A DNA stretch of 64,000 nucleotides, taken from positions 1,984,001 through 2,048,000 of the forward strand of contig NZ_CP097128.1 of NCBI RefSeq assembly GCF_023330685.1, written 5' to 3'. Under the pieces are notes generated by a model that saw only the letters and a list, made by a program, of their open reading frames with translations, ran no database searches and was not told the DNA's origin. The position numbers were made by a program, and so were the translations under genes. Below, one piece after another: positions 20,736 to 29,397 of this stretch. How positions within the stretch are numbered: position 1 is the first letter of the stretch; each line of letters opens with the position of its first letter. The DNA is from Conexibacter sp. DBS9H8 (lineage in GTDB: Bacteria > Actinomycetota > Thermoleophilia > Solirubrobacterales > Solirubrobacteraceae).

Positions 20736-20836
20736 CGCGGGCTTTGTGTAGTTAAACGCGGACTTCTTGCGTGTCGTCGGCCGCTGACGCACGGCAATTG
20801 CGCCAGGGGCCCGCGCGAGCTGATATAGGTCGTCTC

Positions 20837-21289
20837 ATGGCCGACCCGGTGAACCTCGACGCGATCGACCGGCGGATCCTCGCCCTGCTGGAGCAGGACG
20901 CGCGGCGCACCGTCGCGGACATCTCCGCCCACGTCGCCCTCTCACCCGCCCCGGTGAAGCGCCGGATCGACCGGCTCGAGCGGGAGGGCGTCATCCGCGG
21001 CTACACGACGATCATCGACCACGGCAAGCTCGGCTCCTCGATCCAGGCCTGGGTCGAGATCCGGCTCGCCGGGGAGGCCGATGCGGATGAGGTGATCGGC
21101 CAGTTCCACCGCATCCCGGAGATCGACGCGACCTACACCGTCGCTGGGGACACGGACGCGATCGTGATGATCCGCGTCGATGACGCCGGCCATCTCAAGC
21201 AGGCGGTCAACTCGCTGCGGCGGATCCGGGACGTGCGCGGCACCAAGACGCTGATGGTGCTCGAGGCGTGGTCGCGGGCGCGGAGCTGA
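20837..21289 (+). CDS. Lrp/AsnC-family transcriptional regulator
   Basis: A 150-residue protein. The N-terminal helix-turn-helix reads LDAIDRRILALLEQDARR, then VADISAHVALSPAPVKRRI. The C-terminal RAM (effector-binding) domain holds VEIRLAGEADADEV and the AGDTDAIVMIRV strand. Both domains and the length are typical. The ATG at 20837 follows a TATA-rich -10-like segment (20824-20829) by 7 nt, without a Shine-Dalgarno. It diverges from the indolepyruvate:ferredoxin oxidoreductase gene and probably regulates it in response to aromatic or branched amino acids. Confidence 0.9.
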   Translation: MADPVNLDAIDRRILALLEQDARRTVADISAHVALSPAPVKRRIDRLEREGVIRGYTTIIDHGKLGSSIQAWVEIRLAGEADADEVIGQFHRIPEIDATYTVAGDTDAIVMIRVDDAGHLKQAVNSLRRIRDVRGTKTLMVLEAWSRARS

Positions 21290-21348
21290 GGGAGGGCGTG
21301 TCATCGGGGCCGGCGTGGGCGCGGGTGGCCGCACCCGGGGGGGCACGT

Positions 21349-22581
21349 TCACGTGACCAGAGGCGCTTCTGTGAGGCGGGCGCGTTGGCGCAGCAGCCGT
21401 CCGGCGATGCTCAGGCTGACGGCCGCGGAGGCGAGGTAGATGTCGACGTAGCTGACGTGGGCGATGAGCGCGGAGCCGATGGCCTGCGTGAGGGCCTGGG
21501 GGCCGAACAGGGCAAAGGTCAAGGCGGCGGAGACCCGGCCTTGGAGCTCGCTCGGGGTGACCGCCATCGCGAGGTTGAGGGTCGCGAGGAAGACGTAGGG
21601 GAGCGCGAACCCGAGCACGATCGAGCCGACGATCGCGGCGAGCAGCGAGTGGTCGGCGCGCAGCAGGTTCGCGGCCGCGAAGTTGATCAGCCCGATCACG
21701 GCCAGTCGCGACTCGTCGAGGCGATCGATGATCCGGCCTGCCGTCAATGAGGCGATGATCGATCCGCCACCGAGCAGTGCGCTGAACACGCCAAGGAAGG
21801 CAGGCGCCTGCCCGACGCCGTGGACGAGGCTGTACTGGGCGGCGACACCGATGCCCGACAGGGCCATCGCCGCCGCCGCCGTCACGGTGGCCCGGAGGCT
21901 CGGTGTCGCCAGGATGTGGCGGACACCGGCGAGGAGGGCAGGACCAAGCCGCTCGGGGGCGTGCCGGGGTGGGCTGTCCTCGGTGTGCAGGCGAGTGACG
22001 GCCCAGGCGGCGAACAGAAAGGTGGCCGTATCCAGGGCGGCGACGGCGCCGCCGCCGATGAGGACGAACAGACCCGCCCCGGCCAGCGGAGCGATCAGCC
22101 GACCGGCTTCCTGGATCGTCAGTCGCCACCCGTTGGCCTTCTGGCGCAGCTGCGGGCTGAACATCTCGACAAAGAGCGCATCCTCGGCGGGATCCATCAG
22201 CGTCGCCTCAATCCCGTAGAGGCCCATCACTGCGAACAGGAGCCACAGCTGAGCGCGCGAGGCCACCCACAGCAACGCCGCGATGGTGGTGGCGGCGAGC
22301 ACGTTCATCCACACGAGCAGCCGCCGGCGTGGGAGACGGTCTGCGATCAACCCCGCGACGGGCGCGCCCATCGTCCCGGCGTAGATGCACGCCGACACTA
22401 GGCCGGCCTGAGCGCTGCTGCCGGTCAGGGCCTTGACCCACACCCCGGCCACCAGTGACATCGCGCTGTTGCCCACCAGGGACGCGGCCAACCCTGCGAA
22501 GTACCAGCGCGCGTTGGCCGCCTCGACCGCCGCGGACCGTGCCGGCCGCGCAGGCACTGGCCTTCGGGCTGCGCCTCGCAT
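21349..22581 (-). CDS. MFS transporter (EntS/DHA3-like)
   Basis: A 410-residue transporter with about twelve hydrophobic segments. Motif A is visible as GLIADRLPRRRLLVWMNV after the second segment, and SELQGRVSAALTF occupies the equivalent place in the second half. The middle loop (LHTEDSPPRHAPERLG) is typical of DHA3/EntS-like members that export siderophores, macrolides or other small molecules. TACAGT at 22589-22594 (complement) is seven nt before the ATG at 22581; the alternative GTG three codons upstream would overlap that box. Confidence 0.85.
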   Translation of the reverse strand: MRGAARRPVPARPARSAAVEAANARWYFAGLAASLVGNSAMSLVAGVWVKALTGSSAQAGLVSACIYAGTMGAPVAGLIADRLPRRRLLVWMNVLAATTIAALLWVASRAQLWLLFAVMGLYGIEATLMDPAEDALFVEMFSPQLRQKANGWRLTIQEAGRLIAPLAGAGLFVLIGGGAVAALDTATFLFAAWAVTRLHTEDSPPRHAPERLGPALLAGVRHILATPSLRATVTAAAAMALSGIGVAAQYSLVHGVGQAPAFLGVFSALLGGGSIIASLTAGRIIDRLDESRLAVIGLINFAAANLLRADHSLLAAIVGSIVLGFALPYVFLATLNLAMAVTPSELQGRVSAALTFALFGPQALTQAIGSALIAHVSYVDIYLASAAVSLSIAGRLLRQRARLTEAPLVT

Positions 22582-22769
22582 CGGAGGCACTGTACGGCTA
22601 CCCTGTGTAGAGGAGGAACATATCTAAGTCAATGTGACTGAGATAAGCCACATCATGGGCGGGAGATCAATCGGATCGCGCTCGTCCCCGCGAGCGGGTC
22701 GCCCAGCTCAGGCGACGGATCGCACGAGAGGTCTGGGTACCGGTGGCGGCCGTGATCGAGCGGCGTCGA

Positions 22770-23348
22770 TCAGGATGTGGCGACGGGGATGTGCGCGCCT
22801 TCAGGCTGTGCCTCCTCATCGCTGAGGCGGTAGATCGCGACAGGATGCTCGCTCGGTTCGGTCGCGACGGAGCGGACGCCGATCAACGCAAAGCCGTTGT
22901 GTTCGAGCACCCGCCGGGAGGCGACATTGGCGGCGGCCGGATCCACGATCAGGCCACAGCCCGGGTGGTGGTGGCGGACCACCTCCACGAGCGCGGCGAT
23001 CAGCTCCCTTCCCAAGCCGCGACCGATCGCCGCCGGCTCGCCGATCGCATAATCGATCCCGCAATCGCCGGCGTGCGCGCCGAGCGCCGCGGCTTCCGCC
23101 GGGTACGCGTCATAGGGGTACCACTGGCACCACCCGATCGGTGGCGCCTCCAGCTCGGGGTCGCCGCATTCGAGGATCAGGAGCGTCTCGGTCGCGCTCG
23201 CCGCGGGCGCCGCGACTCGCGCCGCGAGCTGGTTCAGTTCGGCCTCCGCCGTCGTGTCCGCCAACCACCAACGGGCGACGTGCGGCCGGCTCAACCAGCC
23301 GGCGACAGACGGCAGGTCATCGGGGAGGAGGGGACGCAACTCGATCAC
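22770..23348 (-). CDS. GNAT acetyltransferase, AAC(6')-like
   Basis: This 192-residue protein has a GNAT fold with the acetyl-CoA loop IGRGLGRELIAALVE and the LEHNGFALIGVR C-terminal strand. The opening (LRPLLPDDLPSVAGWL, then VARWW) resembles aminoglycoside 6'-N-acetyltransferases and related GNAT_8 proteins, but housekeeping members share it, so drug resistance should not be assumed. The GTG start follows TAGCCT (complement 23356-23361) by seven nt. Confidence 0.8.
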   Translation of the reverse strand: MIELRPLLPDDLPSVAGWLSRPHVARWWLADTTAEAELNQLAARVAAPAASATETLLILECGDPELEAPPIGWCQWYPYDAYPAEAAALGAHAGDCGIDYAIGEPAAIGRGLGRELIAALVEVVRHHHPGCGLIVDPAAANVASRRVLEHNGFALIGVRSVATEPSEHPVAIYRLSDEEAQPEGAHIPVATS

Positions 23349-23555
23349 GCAGCTGAGGCTATCTCCGAGGATCCCACGGAAGGTCTCGCATACGGCGTCG
23401 GCGACGACGCCGTATGTCTCATTGCGCCCCCCGCGTCATGTCGACGACCGAGCCACTCCAGCCGGTGGTTGACCTGTGAGGCAGCCATCCTCGGCCACGC
23501 TGGGCCGGTTTCGGGTGTCCCTGCGCACGCCAACGACGCCTTGCCCCGTGAAGCC

Positions 23556-23581
23556 GAAAGGCCCGCGCTCGCGGGCCTTTC
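23556..23581 (-). terminator. Bidirectional hairpin terminator behind tRNA-Trp
   Basis: A perfect 8-bp GC stem GGCCCGCG/CGCGGGCC with a 2-nt loop is flanked by AAA on one side and TTT on the other. It lies 8 bp past the 3' end of tRNA-Trp, in the right place to end its transcript. Confidence 0.7.
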
Positions 23582-23588
23582 GTTCCTA

Positions 23589-23661
23589 CAGGGGAGACAG
23601 GACTCGAACCTGCAACCCCCGGTTTTGGAGACCGGTGCACTACCAATTGTGCTACTCCCCT
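23589..23661 (-). tRNA. tRNA-Trp (anticodon CCA)
   Basis: On the minus strand the acceptor AGGGGAG pairs with CTCCCCT, discriminator G, as in bacterial tRNA-Trp. The anticodon stem CCGGT/ACCGG closes the loop CTCCAAA. The T loop is TTCGAGT. TACAAT lies 12 nt upstream (complement 23674-23679). The molecule is 73 nt without CCA. Confidence 0.95.
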
Positions 23662-23736
23662 TCGGAGCGGACCATTGTAGGCGGCCGAGGGATCGGGTTC
23701 CGCCGCTGGGCGGACAGGCTAAGATGTTGGAGTCCT

Positions 23737-23807
23737 GCGGGCGAAGTGTTGTGGTGGCACAGAACCCTTCCAAGGTTCGAGGGCGGGTTCAATTCCCGTC
23801 GCCCGCT
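23737..23807 (+). tRNA. tRNA-Gly (anticodon TCC)
   Basis: The acceptor GCGGGCG pairs with CGCCCGC, discriminator T. The anticodon stem GAACC/GGTTC closes the loop CTTCCAA. TAAGAT at 23720-23725 is a good -10 box. The 3' end overlaps the 3' end of the convergent HNH gene by 19 nt. The T loop reads TTCAATT, and the D arm is slightly irregular but pairs. Confidence 0.92.
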
Positions 23808-24304
23808 CTCCGGAAGTCGGTTCGGCATTTGGCCTCGCTCGGGCTCGGCTCGGATTCCATCAACAGGGCCCGCAGGAAGCCGAACTGCTGCGCGGTGCGG
23901 CGGCGATGGCAGTTCGCGCAGCGAACCTCACATTTGTCGATCTCCTCCAGCACGTCCGTCCACGGTCGGTCCCGCATGCCCGCGCCGATGTCAAAGGCCT
24001 TGTCGCGTTGGTGGTCGAACTCGAGGACGCGCGGGTCTGACTCGCCGCAGTCGACGCAGGGGTGGGATGCGAAGTAGGCGATGAGTAGGCTCATCCGTTC
24101 TCGCACGACCCGTGCCCGGCGGGCCGCCGCGTTGTCGATGTAGCGCTGGCGGTTCCTCGTGTAGTGCTCATGCTTGTAGTCCGCGCGGCACGGCCGGCAG
24201 TACGTGTCCCGCTGGCCGATCGCCCGTCGCCGCCAGTTGAAGCTGCTCGGCGGCTTCAGCCTGTGACAGCGCGCGCAGCGGATCAGGTCATCTCGTGGTT
24301 CCAT
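23789..24304 (-). CDS. HNH endonuclease-like protein with zinc-binding cysteines, SOS-box controlled
   Basis: A 171-residue protein with two metal-binding regions. The N-terminal one is CARCHRLKPPSSF and later CRPC. The C-terminal one is an HNH-type fold: CVDCGESDPRVLEFDH, then CEVRCANCHRRR. The protein between is very basic, which suits DNA binding. AGGAGGG precedes the ATG by 5 nt. A LexA-like palindrome lies at 24317-24336, so expression is probably induced by DNA damage. The last codons overlap tRNA-Gly(TCC) in antisense. It may be a stand-alone homing or recombination nuclease; the closest role is unknown. Confidence 0.75.
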   Translation of the reverse strand: MEPRDDLIRCARCHRLKPPSSFNWRRRAIGQRDTYCRPCRADYKHEHYTRNRQRYIDNAAARRARVVRERMSLLIAYFASHPCVDCGESDPRVLEFDHQRDKAFDIGAGMRDRPWTDVLEEIDKCEVRCANCHRRRTAQQFGFLRALLMESEPSPSEAKCRTDFRRAGDGN

Positions 24305-24316
24305 GCTCTCCCTCCT

Positions 24317-24336
24317 GTGCGAACAGATGTTCGCAC
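24317..24336. promoter_or_regulatory. LexA/SOS box upstream of the HNH gene
   Basis: The 20-bp sequence is GTGCGAACA, two central bases, then TGTTCGCAC, a perfect palindrome in its arms. Its core CGAAC-N4-GTTCG equals the Gram-positive and actinobacterial LexA consensus. It ends 13 nt upstream of the HNH start and lies between the promoter region and the Shine-Dalgarno sequence. Confidence 0.75.
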
Positions 24337-24368
24337 TACGGGCGGACGGAACCGGCCGAGCGATCCCG

Positions 24369-25664
24369 TCAGCCGGGGGCGGCGAGCACGACGACGCAGT
24401 TCTGGCCGCCGAAGCCGAAGGCGTTGACCGCCGCGGTCCGCACCGTCCGCTCGCGGGCCTTCAGCGGCACGTAGTCGAGGTCGCAGTCCGGGTCCGGGGT
24501 CTCGAGATTGATCGTCGGCGGGATCACCTGATCGCGCATGGCCAGCAGCGCGACCATCGCCGACAGCGCCCCGGCCGCCCCGATCATGTGGCCGGTCATC
24601 GACTTGGGCGCGGTGACCGCGAGGTCCCCCGCGGCCGGTCCGAAGGCGGTGTGGATCACCTTCGTCTCGACCGCATCGTTGATCTTCGTCCCCGTCCCGT
24701 GGGCGACGACGAGGTGGACGTCCTCGGGGGCCATCTCGGCTTGGGCGAGGGCGAGGGTGACCGCCCGGGCCGCATCGGCGCCCGAGGGCTGGGGGTGGCT
24801 GATGTGAAAGGCGTCGGCGGTGAGCGCCCCGCCGCGGATCGAGCCGTACACCCGCGCCCCGCGGGCAGCGGCGAAGGCGGCCGACTCGACGACCATCACG
24901 ACCGCCCCCTCCCCGAACACGAACCCGTCCCGGTCGGCGTCAAAGGGCCGCGAGGCGCCCGCCGGCTCACCGTTGCGGATCGACAGGGGACCCATGTTCG
25001 CCAGCCCGGCGAACATCACCGGGGAGATGCCCGCATCGGTCCCCCCGGCAAGGACGACGTCCGCCTCACCCGCGAGGATCAACCGCCGTGCCTCCAACAG
25101 CGCGGCGTTCCCGCTTGCGCACGCGAGGGCGGAGGCCGACACCGGCCCGTGCAGGCCGAGGTCGATCGCCACCTCACAGGCCGGCATGTTCGTGATCATC
25201 GACGGGACGTAGTAGGGGCTGATCCCGCGCGCTCCGTGTTCGGCGAGGGCGTCACTGGCCGCGTTCGTCTCCGCCGACCCGCCCACCGCCGCGTTGATCA
25301 CCACTCCGACCCGCTCGGGGTCAACGCTGGCGCCCTCATCGTCGCCGACCCCGCCGCGCACCCCGCTGGACAGGCCGGCGTCTGAGAACGCCTCCCGGGC
25401 GGCCGCGACGGCGAACTGGCTGTAGCGGGCCGAGCGCCGGAACCGCTTGGTGCCCATCACCGCCTCCCCGTCAAAACCCGACACCTCCGCGGCGATCTGG
25501 ACCGGCAGGCCGAAGGGGTCAAAGAGGGTGATCGGACCGACCCCGGACTCCCCGGCGACAAGCGCATGCCAGCTCGAGGCGACGTCGAGGCCGACCGGCG
25601 TGACCGCGCCGAGCCCGGTGATCACCGGGGCCGCGCTGGAGGGGTGGCTGACCGTCGGGGTCAC
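24369..25664 (-). CDS. fabF: Beta-ketoacyl-ACP synthase II (KAS II)
   Basis: The 431-residue product has the thiolase-fold condensing enzyme pattern: ITGLGAVTPVGLDVASSWHAL at the start (split here by length), the nucleophile in SALACASGNAAL, the first His in VAHGTGTKINDA and the second in KSMTGHMIGAAGALS. It elongates acyl-ACP in fatty acid or related lipid synthesis. It overlaps the upstream acyl-CoA ligase by 4 nt (ATGA), an unusual partner, so it may work in a specialised lipid or polyketide path and not be the housekeeping copy. The Cys-His-His triad is complete. Confidence 0.85.
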   Translation of the reverse strand: MTPTVSHPSSAAPVITGLGAVTPVGLDVASSWHALVAGESGVGPITLFDPFGLPVQIAAEVSGFDGEAVMGTKRFRRSARYSQFAVAAAREAFSDAGLSSGVRGGVGDDEGASVDPERVGVVINAAVGGSAETNAASDALAEHGARGISPYYVPSMITNMPACEVAIDLGLHGPVSASALACASGNAALLEARRLILAGEADVVLAGGTDAGISPVMFAGLANMGPLSIRNGEPAGASRPFDADRDGFVFGEGAVVMVVESAAFAAARGARVYGSIRGGALTADAFHISHPQPSGADAARAVTLALAQAEMAPEDVHLVVAHGTGTKINDAVETKVIHTAFGPAAGDLAVTAPKSMTGHMIGAAGALSAMVALLAMRDQVIPPTINLETPDPDCDLDYVPLKARERTVRTAAVNAFGFGGQNCVVVLAAPG

Positions 25665-27313
25665 GGGCGGCTCAACCGGCCCTCGGCGGCGTCGGCGATC
25701 ACGTCGGCGCGGAGCCGGTAGTGGAGCTTCTTGCCTGTCGCGGTCATCGGCAAAGCGTCGAGGAACCGGTAGGCGCGCGGCCGCTTGTAGGGGGCGAGCA
25801 TCGCGTGACCGTGGCAGTGGGACTCGAGGGCGGCCGCGTCCACATTCGCATCGCGGCGCACGACGTAGGCGACGACGAGCTCACCCCAGCGCTCGTCCGC
25901 AAGGCCGACGACGGCCGCGTCCGCCACCCCCGGATGCTCGCAGAGCACCGCCTCCACCTGGGTCGGGTGGACGTTCTCCCCGCCGGAGATGATCATGTCA
26001 CCCTTGCGCCCGACGATCGTCACGTAGCCGTCGGCATCCCACGTCGCGAGGTCACCGATGTAGAGCCAGCCGTCGCGGAAGCGGGCGGCCTGCTCCTCGG
26101 GCTGGTTGACGTAGGCGTACCCCGATTTGGGAGAGCGGACGATCACCTCCCCGACCTCGCTCCCGTCACGGGCGGCGAGCTCGTCGGGGGCGGCGAGTCG
26201 GTCGCCGAACACCGACACGACGGCGACGTCATCGTCGGTGCAGGCCCGTCCCGCCGACCCGGCGTGGGCGGGCAGGTCGGCGGGGCGCAGGAACGTGTTC
26301 CAGAACGCCTCGGTGGTGCCGTAGCCGTTGAAGATGTTCGGGGTGAGCAGGGCCTGATAGCGCAGGCACGCCTCCCGGTCCAGCGGCGCGCCCATCGTGA
26401 CGATCCCGCGCAGAGAGCTGAGATCACGCGGTCGTGCCTGCTGCTCGGCCGACAGCAGCGCGAGGTTCGTCGGCGCGCCGATGAGGAACGTGAGCGCATG
26501 CTCGGCGACCCAGTCGAGCACGGTCGCGGCGTCAAAGGCCGGCAGCGCAACCGCCTCGGCCCCGACGTAGAAGACCGGGTTGGGGCCGCCCGAGTAGAGC
26601 CCGCCGCGGTGAAACCACGGGGTCATGTTGAGCGTCCGGTCCTCGGGCGAGAGCGGGAAGTGCATGATCACGTCATGGGCCGACAGCACATCGACGATCG
26701 CCGGCAGCGACACGCCCTTGGGCAGCCCGGTCGTCCCCGACGTGTAGAGGCGCGTCGTCTCCGCGTAGATGTCGGCGGGCAGCTCCCCCGCCCACGGGCT
26801 GTCGGCGAGCAGATCAGGGAACGGCTCGGCGCGGGTACCGGCTCCCGGGCCGGTACCCGCGAAGACGACGCCCGTCAGGCCCGGGGTGTGGCGGGCGCGA
26901 GCGAGCCCCTCCTCCACGGTCGTCGCGAGGGCGGCGTCGTAGAGGACGGCGGCGGGTGCGCTGTCGTCGATGATGTGGGCGATCTCGCCGCTGGCGAGAC
27001 GAAAGTTGATCGGCGCGGCGATCGCCCCGATCCGCTGAGCCGCCAGCCAGCTGAGGGCGAACTCCGGACCGTTGAACAGGTCGAGGCAGACGACGTCCCC
27101 GGCACCGACGCCCCGCTCGGCGAGGCCGGCGGCCAGACGGCCGACGTCCTCCCACAGTTCGGCGTAGGTCCAGCGCCGACCGCTGGCGGGATCGTGCAGG
27201 GCAGGCCGGTTGGCGTAGCGGGTCGCGTTGCGTCGGACCCCCGCGAGATAGGTGAAGTGCTGCTCGAAGACCTGCCGGAACGCGGCCGGGTCATAGCGGT
27301 GGGGGGCGCTCAC
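25661..27313 (-). CDS. AMP-forming acyl-CoA ligase
   Basis: A 550-residue member of the ANL superfamily that adenylates a carboxylic acid and transfers it to CoA. The phosphate-binding loop is YTSGTTGLPKG; other landmarks are NGYGTTEAFW, DGWLYIGDLATWDADGYV and GRKGDMIISGGENVHP, with the catalytic lysine near ATGKKLHYRL. The GTG start at 27313 is preferred over an upstream frame extension because TAGCAT lies at 27325-27330 (complement). It overlaps fabF, so the ligase and condensing enzyme are made together. Substrate is unknown. Confidence 0.85.
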   Translation of the reverse strand: MSAPHRYDPAAFRQVFEQHFTYLAGVRRNATRYANRPALHDPASGRRWTYAELWEDVGRLAAGLAERGVGAGDVVCLDLFNGPEFALSWLAAQRIGAIAAPINFRLASGEIAHIIDDSAPAAVLYDAALATTVEEGLARARHTPGLTGVVFAGTGPGAGTRAEPFPDLLADSPWAGELPADIYAETTRLYTSGTTGLPKGVSLPAIVDVLSAHDVIMHFPLSPEDRTLNMTPWFHRGGLYSGGPNPVFYVGAEAVALPAFDAATVLDWVAEHALTFLIGAPTNLALLSAEQQARPRDLSSLRGIVTMGAPLDREACLRYQALLTPNIFNGYGTTEAFWNTFLRPADLPAHAGSAGRACTDDDVAVVSVFGDRLAAPDELAARDGSEVGEVIVRSPKSGYAYVNQPEEQAARFRDGWLYIGDLATWDADGYVTIVGRKGDMIISGGENVHPTQVEAVLCEHPGVADAAVVGLADERWGELVVAYVVRRDANVDAAALESHCHGHAMLAPYKRPRAYRFLDALPMTATGKKLHYRLRADVIADAAEGRLSRP

Positions 27314-27407
27314 AACGTCCGGTGATGCTAGGACCCCGGCCGGTCTGATGCCCCACCCGGCGATTTTATGGAAGGGTGGGGGGGTCAACCACGGTGAGGG
27401 AGGGACG

Positions 27408-28565
27408 ATGGCGATCGACGGGAGTGAGCTCGATGGGGTGCTGGCCGGGGCGGTAGAGCGCGGTGCGGTCCACGGGGTCGCCGGGCTGATCGTGCACCGC
27501 GACGGGGTCCTCTACGACGGCCGCGCCGGGGCCGCCCGGGCCGACACGCTCTACCGCAACGCGTCGATGACCAAGGCGGTCGCGACCACGGCGGCGCTCG
27601 CCCTTCTGGAGGGCGGCCGCCTCGATCTCGACAGCCCGGTGAGCGCGATCCTGCCCGCCTGGGCGCAGCTGCAGGTCCTCGACGGCTTCGACGGGGACCG
27701 TCCGCGGCTGCGCCCGCCCGCCCGCCCGGCGACCATCGCCGAGCTGATGACCCACACCTCCGGGGCCGCCTACCCGTTCTTCTCCCCGGAGCTGTTCCGC
27801 TACTGCACGTTGACCGGCCTCTCCCCGGTCATCGACGGGCGTCGCGCCTCCCTGATGGCCCCGCTCGTCAGCGATCCGGGGGAGCGCTGGGTGTACGGGA
27901 CGAGCACCGACTGGCTCGGGCTTGTCGTGGAGGCGGTCGTGGGGGAGAGCCTGTCCGCCCACCTCGCCCGCACCATCTATGAGCCCCTCGGGATGGTCGA
28001 CTCGACCTTCGCACCCGACGCCGGTCAGGCCGCACGGCTGATGGGGATGATGGCCCGCCAGCCTGACGGAACCCTTGCCCCGACCGGCCTGGGCCTCCCC
28101 GCCGCCCCCGAGTGGGATGCCGCCGGGCACGGCTCCTACGGCACGATCGCCGACTACGGCCGGTTCCTCCGGCTGTGGCTGCGCGGCGGGGAGCTCGACG
28201 GCGTCCGCCTCCTGTCTGAGGACACGGTCGCCCTCGCCCTCACCGACCAGCTCCACGGTGCGCCGCTGCCCGAGCAGATGACCTCGATGGTGCCCGCCCT
28301 CACCCGGGATGTGCCGAGCCTCCCCTTTCCGCAGGGCTGGGGGTACGGCTTCCATCTCACCGGGGTCGACCTGCCGGGGATGCGCCGGGCCGGCAGCGGT
28401 GACTGGGCGGGGATCTTCAACTGCTACTTCTGGCTCGACCGGGCGAGCGGGGTTGCCGGGGTGCTGATGACCCAGGTGCTGCCGTTCTTCGACACGCCGG
28501 TCGTCCACACGTTCGCCGCCTTTGAGGCGGCCGCCTACGCGGCGGTCAGCGCCGCGGGGATCTGA
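27408..28565 (+). CDS. Serine hydrolase of the beta-lactamase / esterase (class C) family
   Basis: A 385-residue protein with the class C fold. The catalytic Ser-X-X-Lys is SMTK (around residue 53) and the second motif is YGTS (around 165), followed by GHGSYGTIADYGRF. No signal peptide is present, so it is probably a cytoplasmic esterase (EstB-like) and not a beta-lactamase. GAGGGAGG precedes the ATG. It diverges from the acyl-CoA ligase and KAS gene, so it may cleave or transfer an acyl group in the same pathway (inference). Confidence 0.8.
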   Translation: MAIDGSELDGVLAGAVERGAVHGVAGLIVHRDGVLYDGRAGAARADTLYRNASMTKAVATTAALALLEGGRLDLDSPVSAILPAWAQLQVLDGFDGDRPRLRPPARPATIAELMTHTSGAAYPFFSPELFRYCTLTGLSPVIDGRRASLMAPLVSDPGERWVYGTSTDWLGLVVEAVVGESLSAHLARTIYEPLGMVDSTFAPDAGQAARLMGMMARQPDGTLAPTGLGLPAAPEWDAAGHGSYGTIADYGRFLRLWLRGGELDGVRLLSEDTVALALTDQLHGAPLPEQMTSMVPALTRDVPSLPFPQGWGYGFHLTGVDLPGMRRAGSGDWAGIFNCYFWLDRASGVAGVLMTQVLPFFDTPVVHTFAAFEAAAYAAVSAAGI

Positions 28566-28691
28566 GGGCGCTGACCGGATCGGCCGGCGGGCACGACCCG
28601 GTCCGGGGCGGGCGACGGGGCCTGGCGCCGTTCGCCGGACGGGTCGGCCGGGTCCACCCGCCCGAGAGGGCTATCATCGGCCCCCTGCCCA

Positions 28692-28765
28692 CGGGGAGTG
28701 GCGCAGTCTGGTAGCGCACCCGGCTGGGGGCCGGGCGGTCGCAGGTTCAAATCCTGTCTCCCCGA
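28692..28765 (+). tRNA. tRNA-Pro (anticodon GGG)
   Basis: The acceptor CGGGGAG pairs with CTCCCCG, discriminator A, as in bacterial proline tRNAs. The anticodon stem CCCGG/CCGGG closes the loop CTGGGGG. The T arm is GCAGG/CCTGT around TTCAAAT. TATCAT at 28672-28677 is a good -10 box. A hairpin terminator follows at 28782. Confidence 0.95.
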
Positions 28766-28781
28766 TAGCGCTGAAGCTACT

Positions 28782-28817
28782 GCAAATGAGGCGGTTCTTG
28801 CGAGCCGCCTCATTTGC
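28782..28817 (+). terminator. Hairpin terminator of tRNA-Pro
   Basis: Thirteen base pairs are perfect between 28782-28794 and 28805-28817 with a 10-nt loop. The T tract that follows is short (GTTCTC). Its position 17 nt after the tRNA supports a terminator. Confidence 0.65.
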
Positions 28818-29397
28818 GTTCTCTGGAGCATTGTGTTCCGATTTTGTTCTGGTTATCGGGGCTGCCGGGCCAGCCCCGCAAGCAGTACGGCGCCGGCGCG
28901 GACGAGGGGTAGGCCTGGTGCGTGACCGGCCCGGACGATGCAGCCGGCGCTTGTCGCGACATCTCGGTTGTCGCCTCCTTGGCTCCGGTGTGGAGCTCCT
29001 CCCGAGCTCGTCGATGTGCTCGCGGTGATCGAAGGCTCAGCTGATGGTCCCAAGGCGCCGGGTGCAAGCATGATCGGCGCCATCGCGTCCCAGAGCGACC
29101 GGCGGGTGTGGACGAGCACGGGCAGCTGAGCGGCTTTCACCTCGGGCGGGCGGGCCGGCGGTGTCTGCCGTCGCTGGACAGGTATCGGGATGTGTGCCCG
29201 GGCGAGCCACGATTCCTCGAACACCTGCTCTTGACATGTGCGTCCATCTCAGATGGGGCAGATGACGTCCACTGAGGGCGAGCGGGTCCGTCACCGACGG
29301 TGGGCGCTGTCCTCAGCTGCGTTGGGGGAGGTGGTCGTGGACTCTTGTCAGTTCTGCTCCGATCAGGCCAGTCAGCGATCGAATGACGGTGAGGTGA
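28818..29397. other. Stretch without a convincing gene
   Basis: Open frames exist on both strands, but none has a recognisable domain, a good ribosome site or a normal protein composition. A 13-bp palindrome (CCATCT-C-AGATGG) lies at 29244-29256, just after a TTGACA at 29231. The sequence may be decayed coding DNA or a regulatory region for a gene now lost. Confidence 0.4.

Noticed and set aside
22770-23348. Aminoglycoside resistance gene
   Set aside because: It resembles AAC(6') in its opening, but so do many housekeeping GNAT proteins; resistance cannot be claimed from sequence.
23345-23773. Minus-strand open frame covering tRNA-Trp and tRNA-Gly
   Set aside because: Its product is largely translated tRNA sequence, a well-known false gene pattern.
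28853-29224. Minus-strand hypothetical gene
   Set aside because: No ribosome site, no domain and a composition like random GC-rich DNA.
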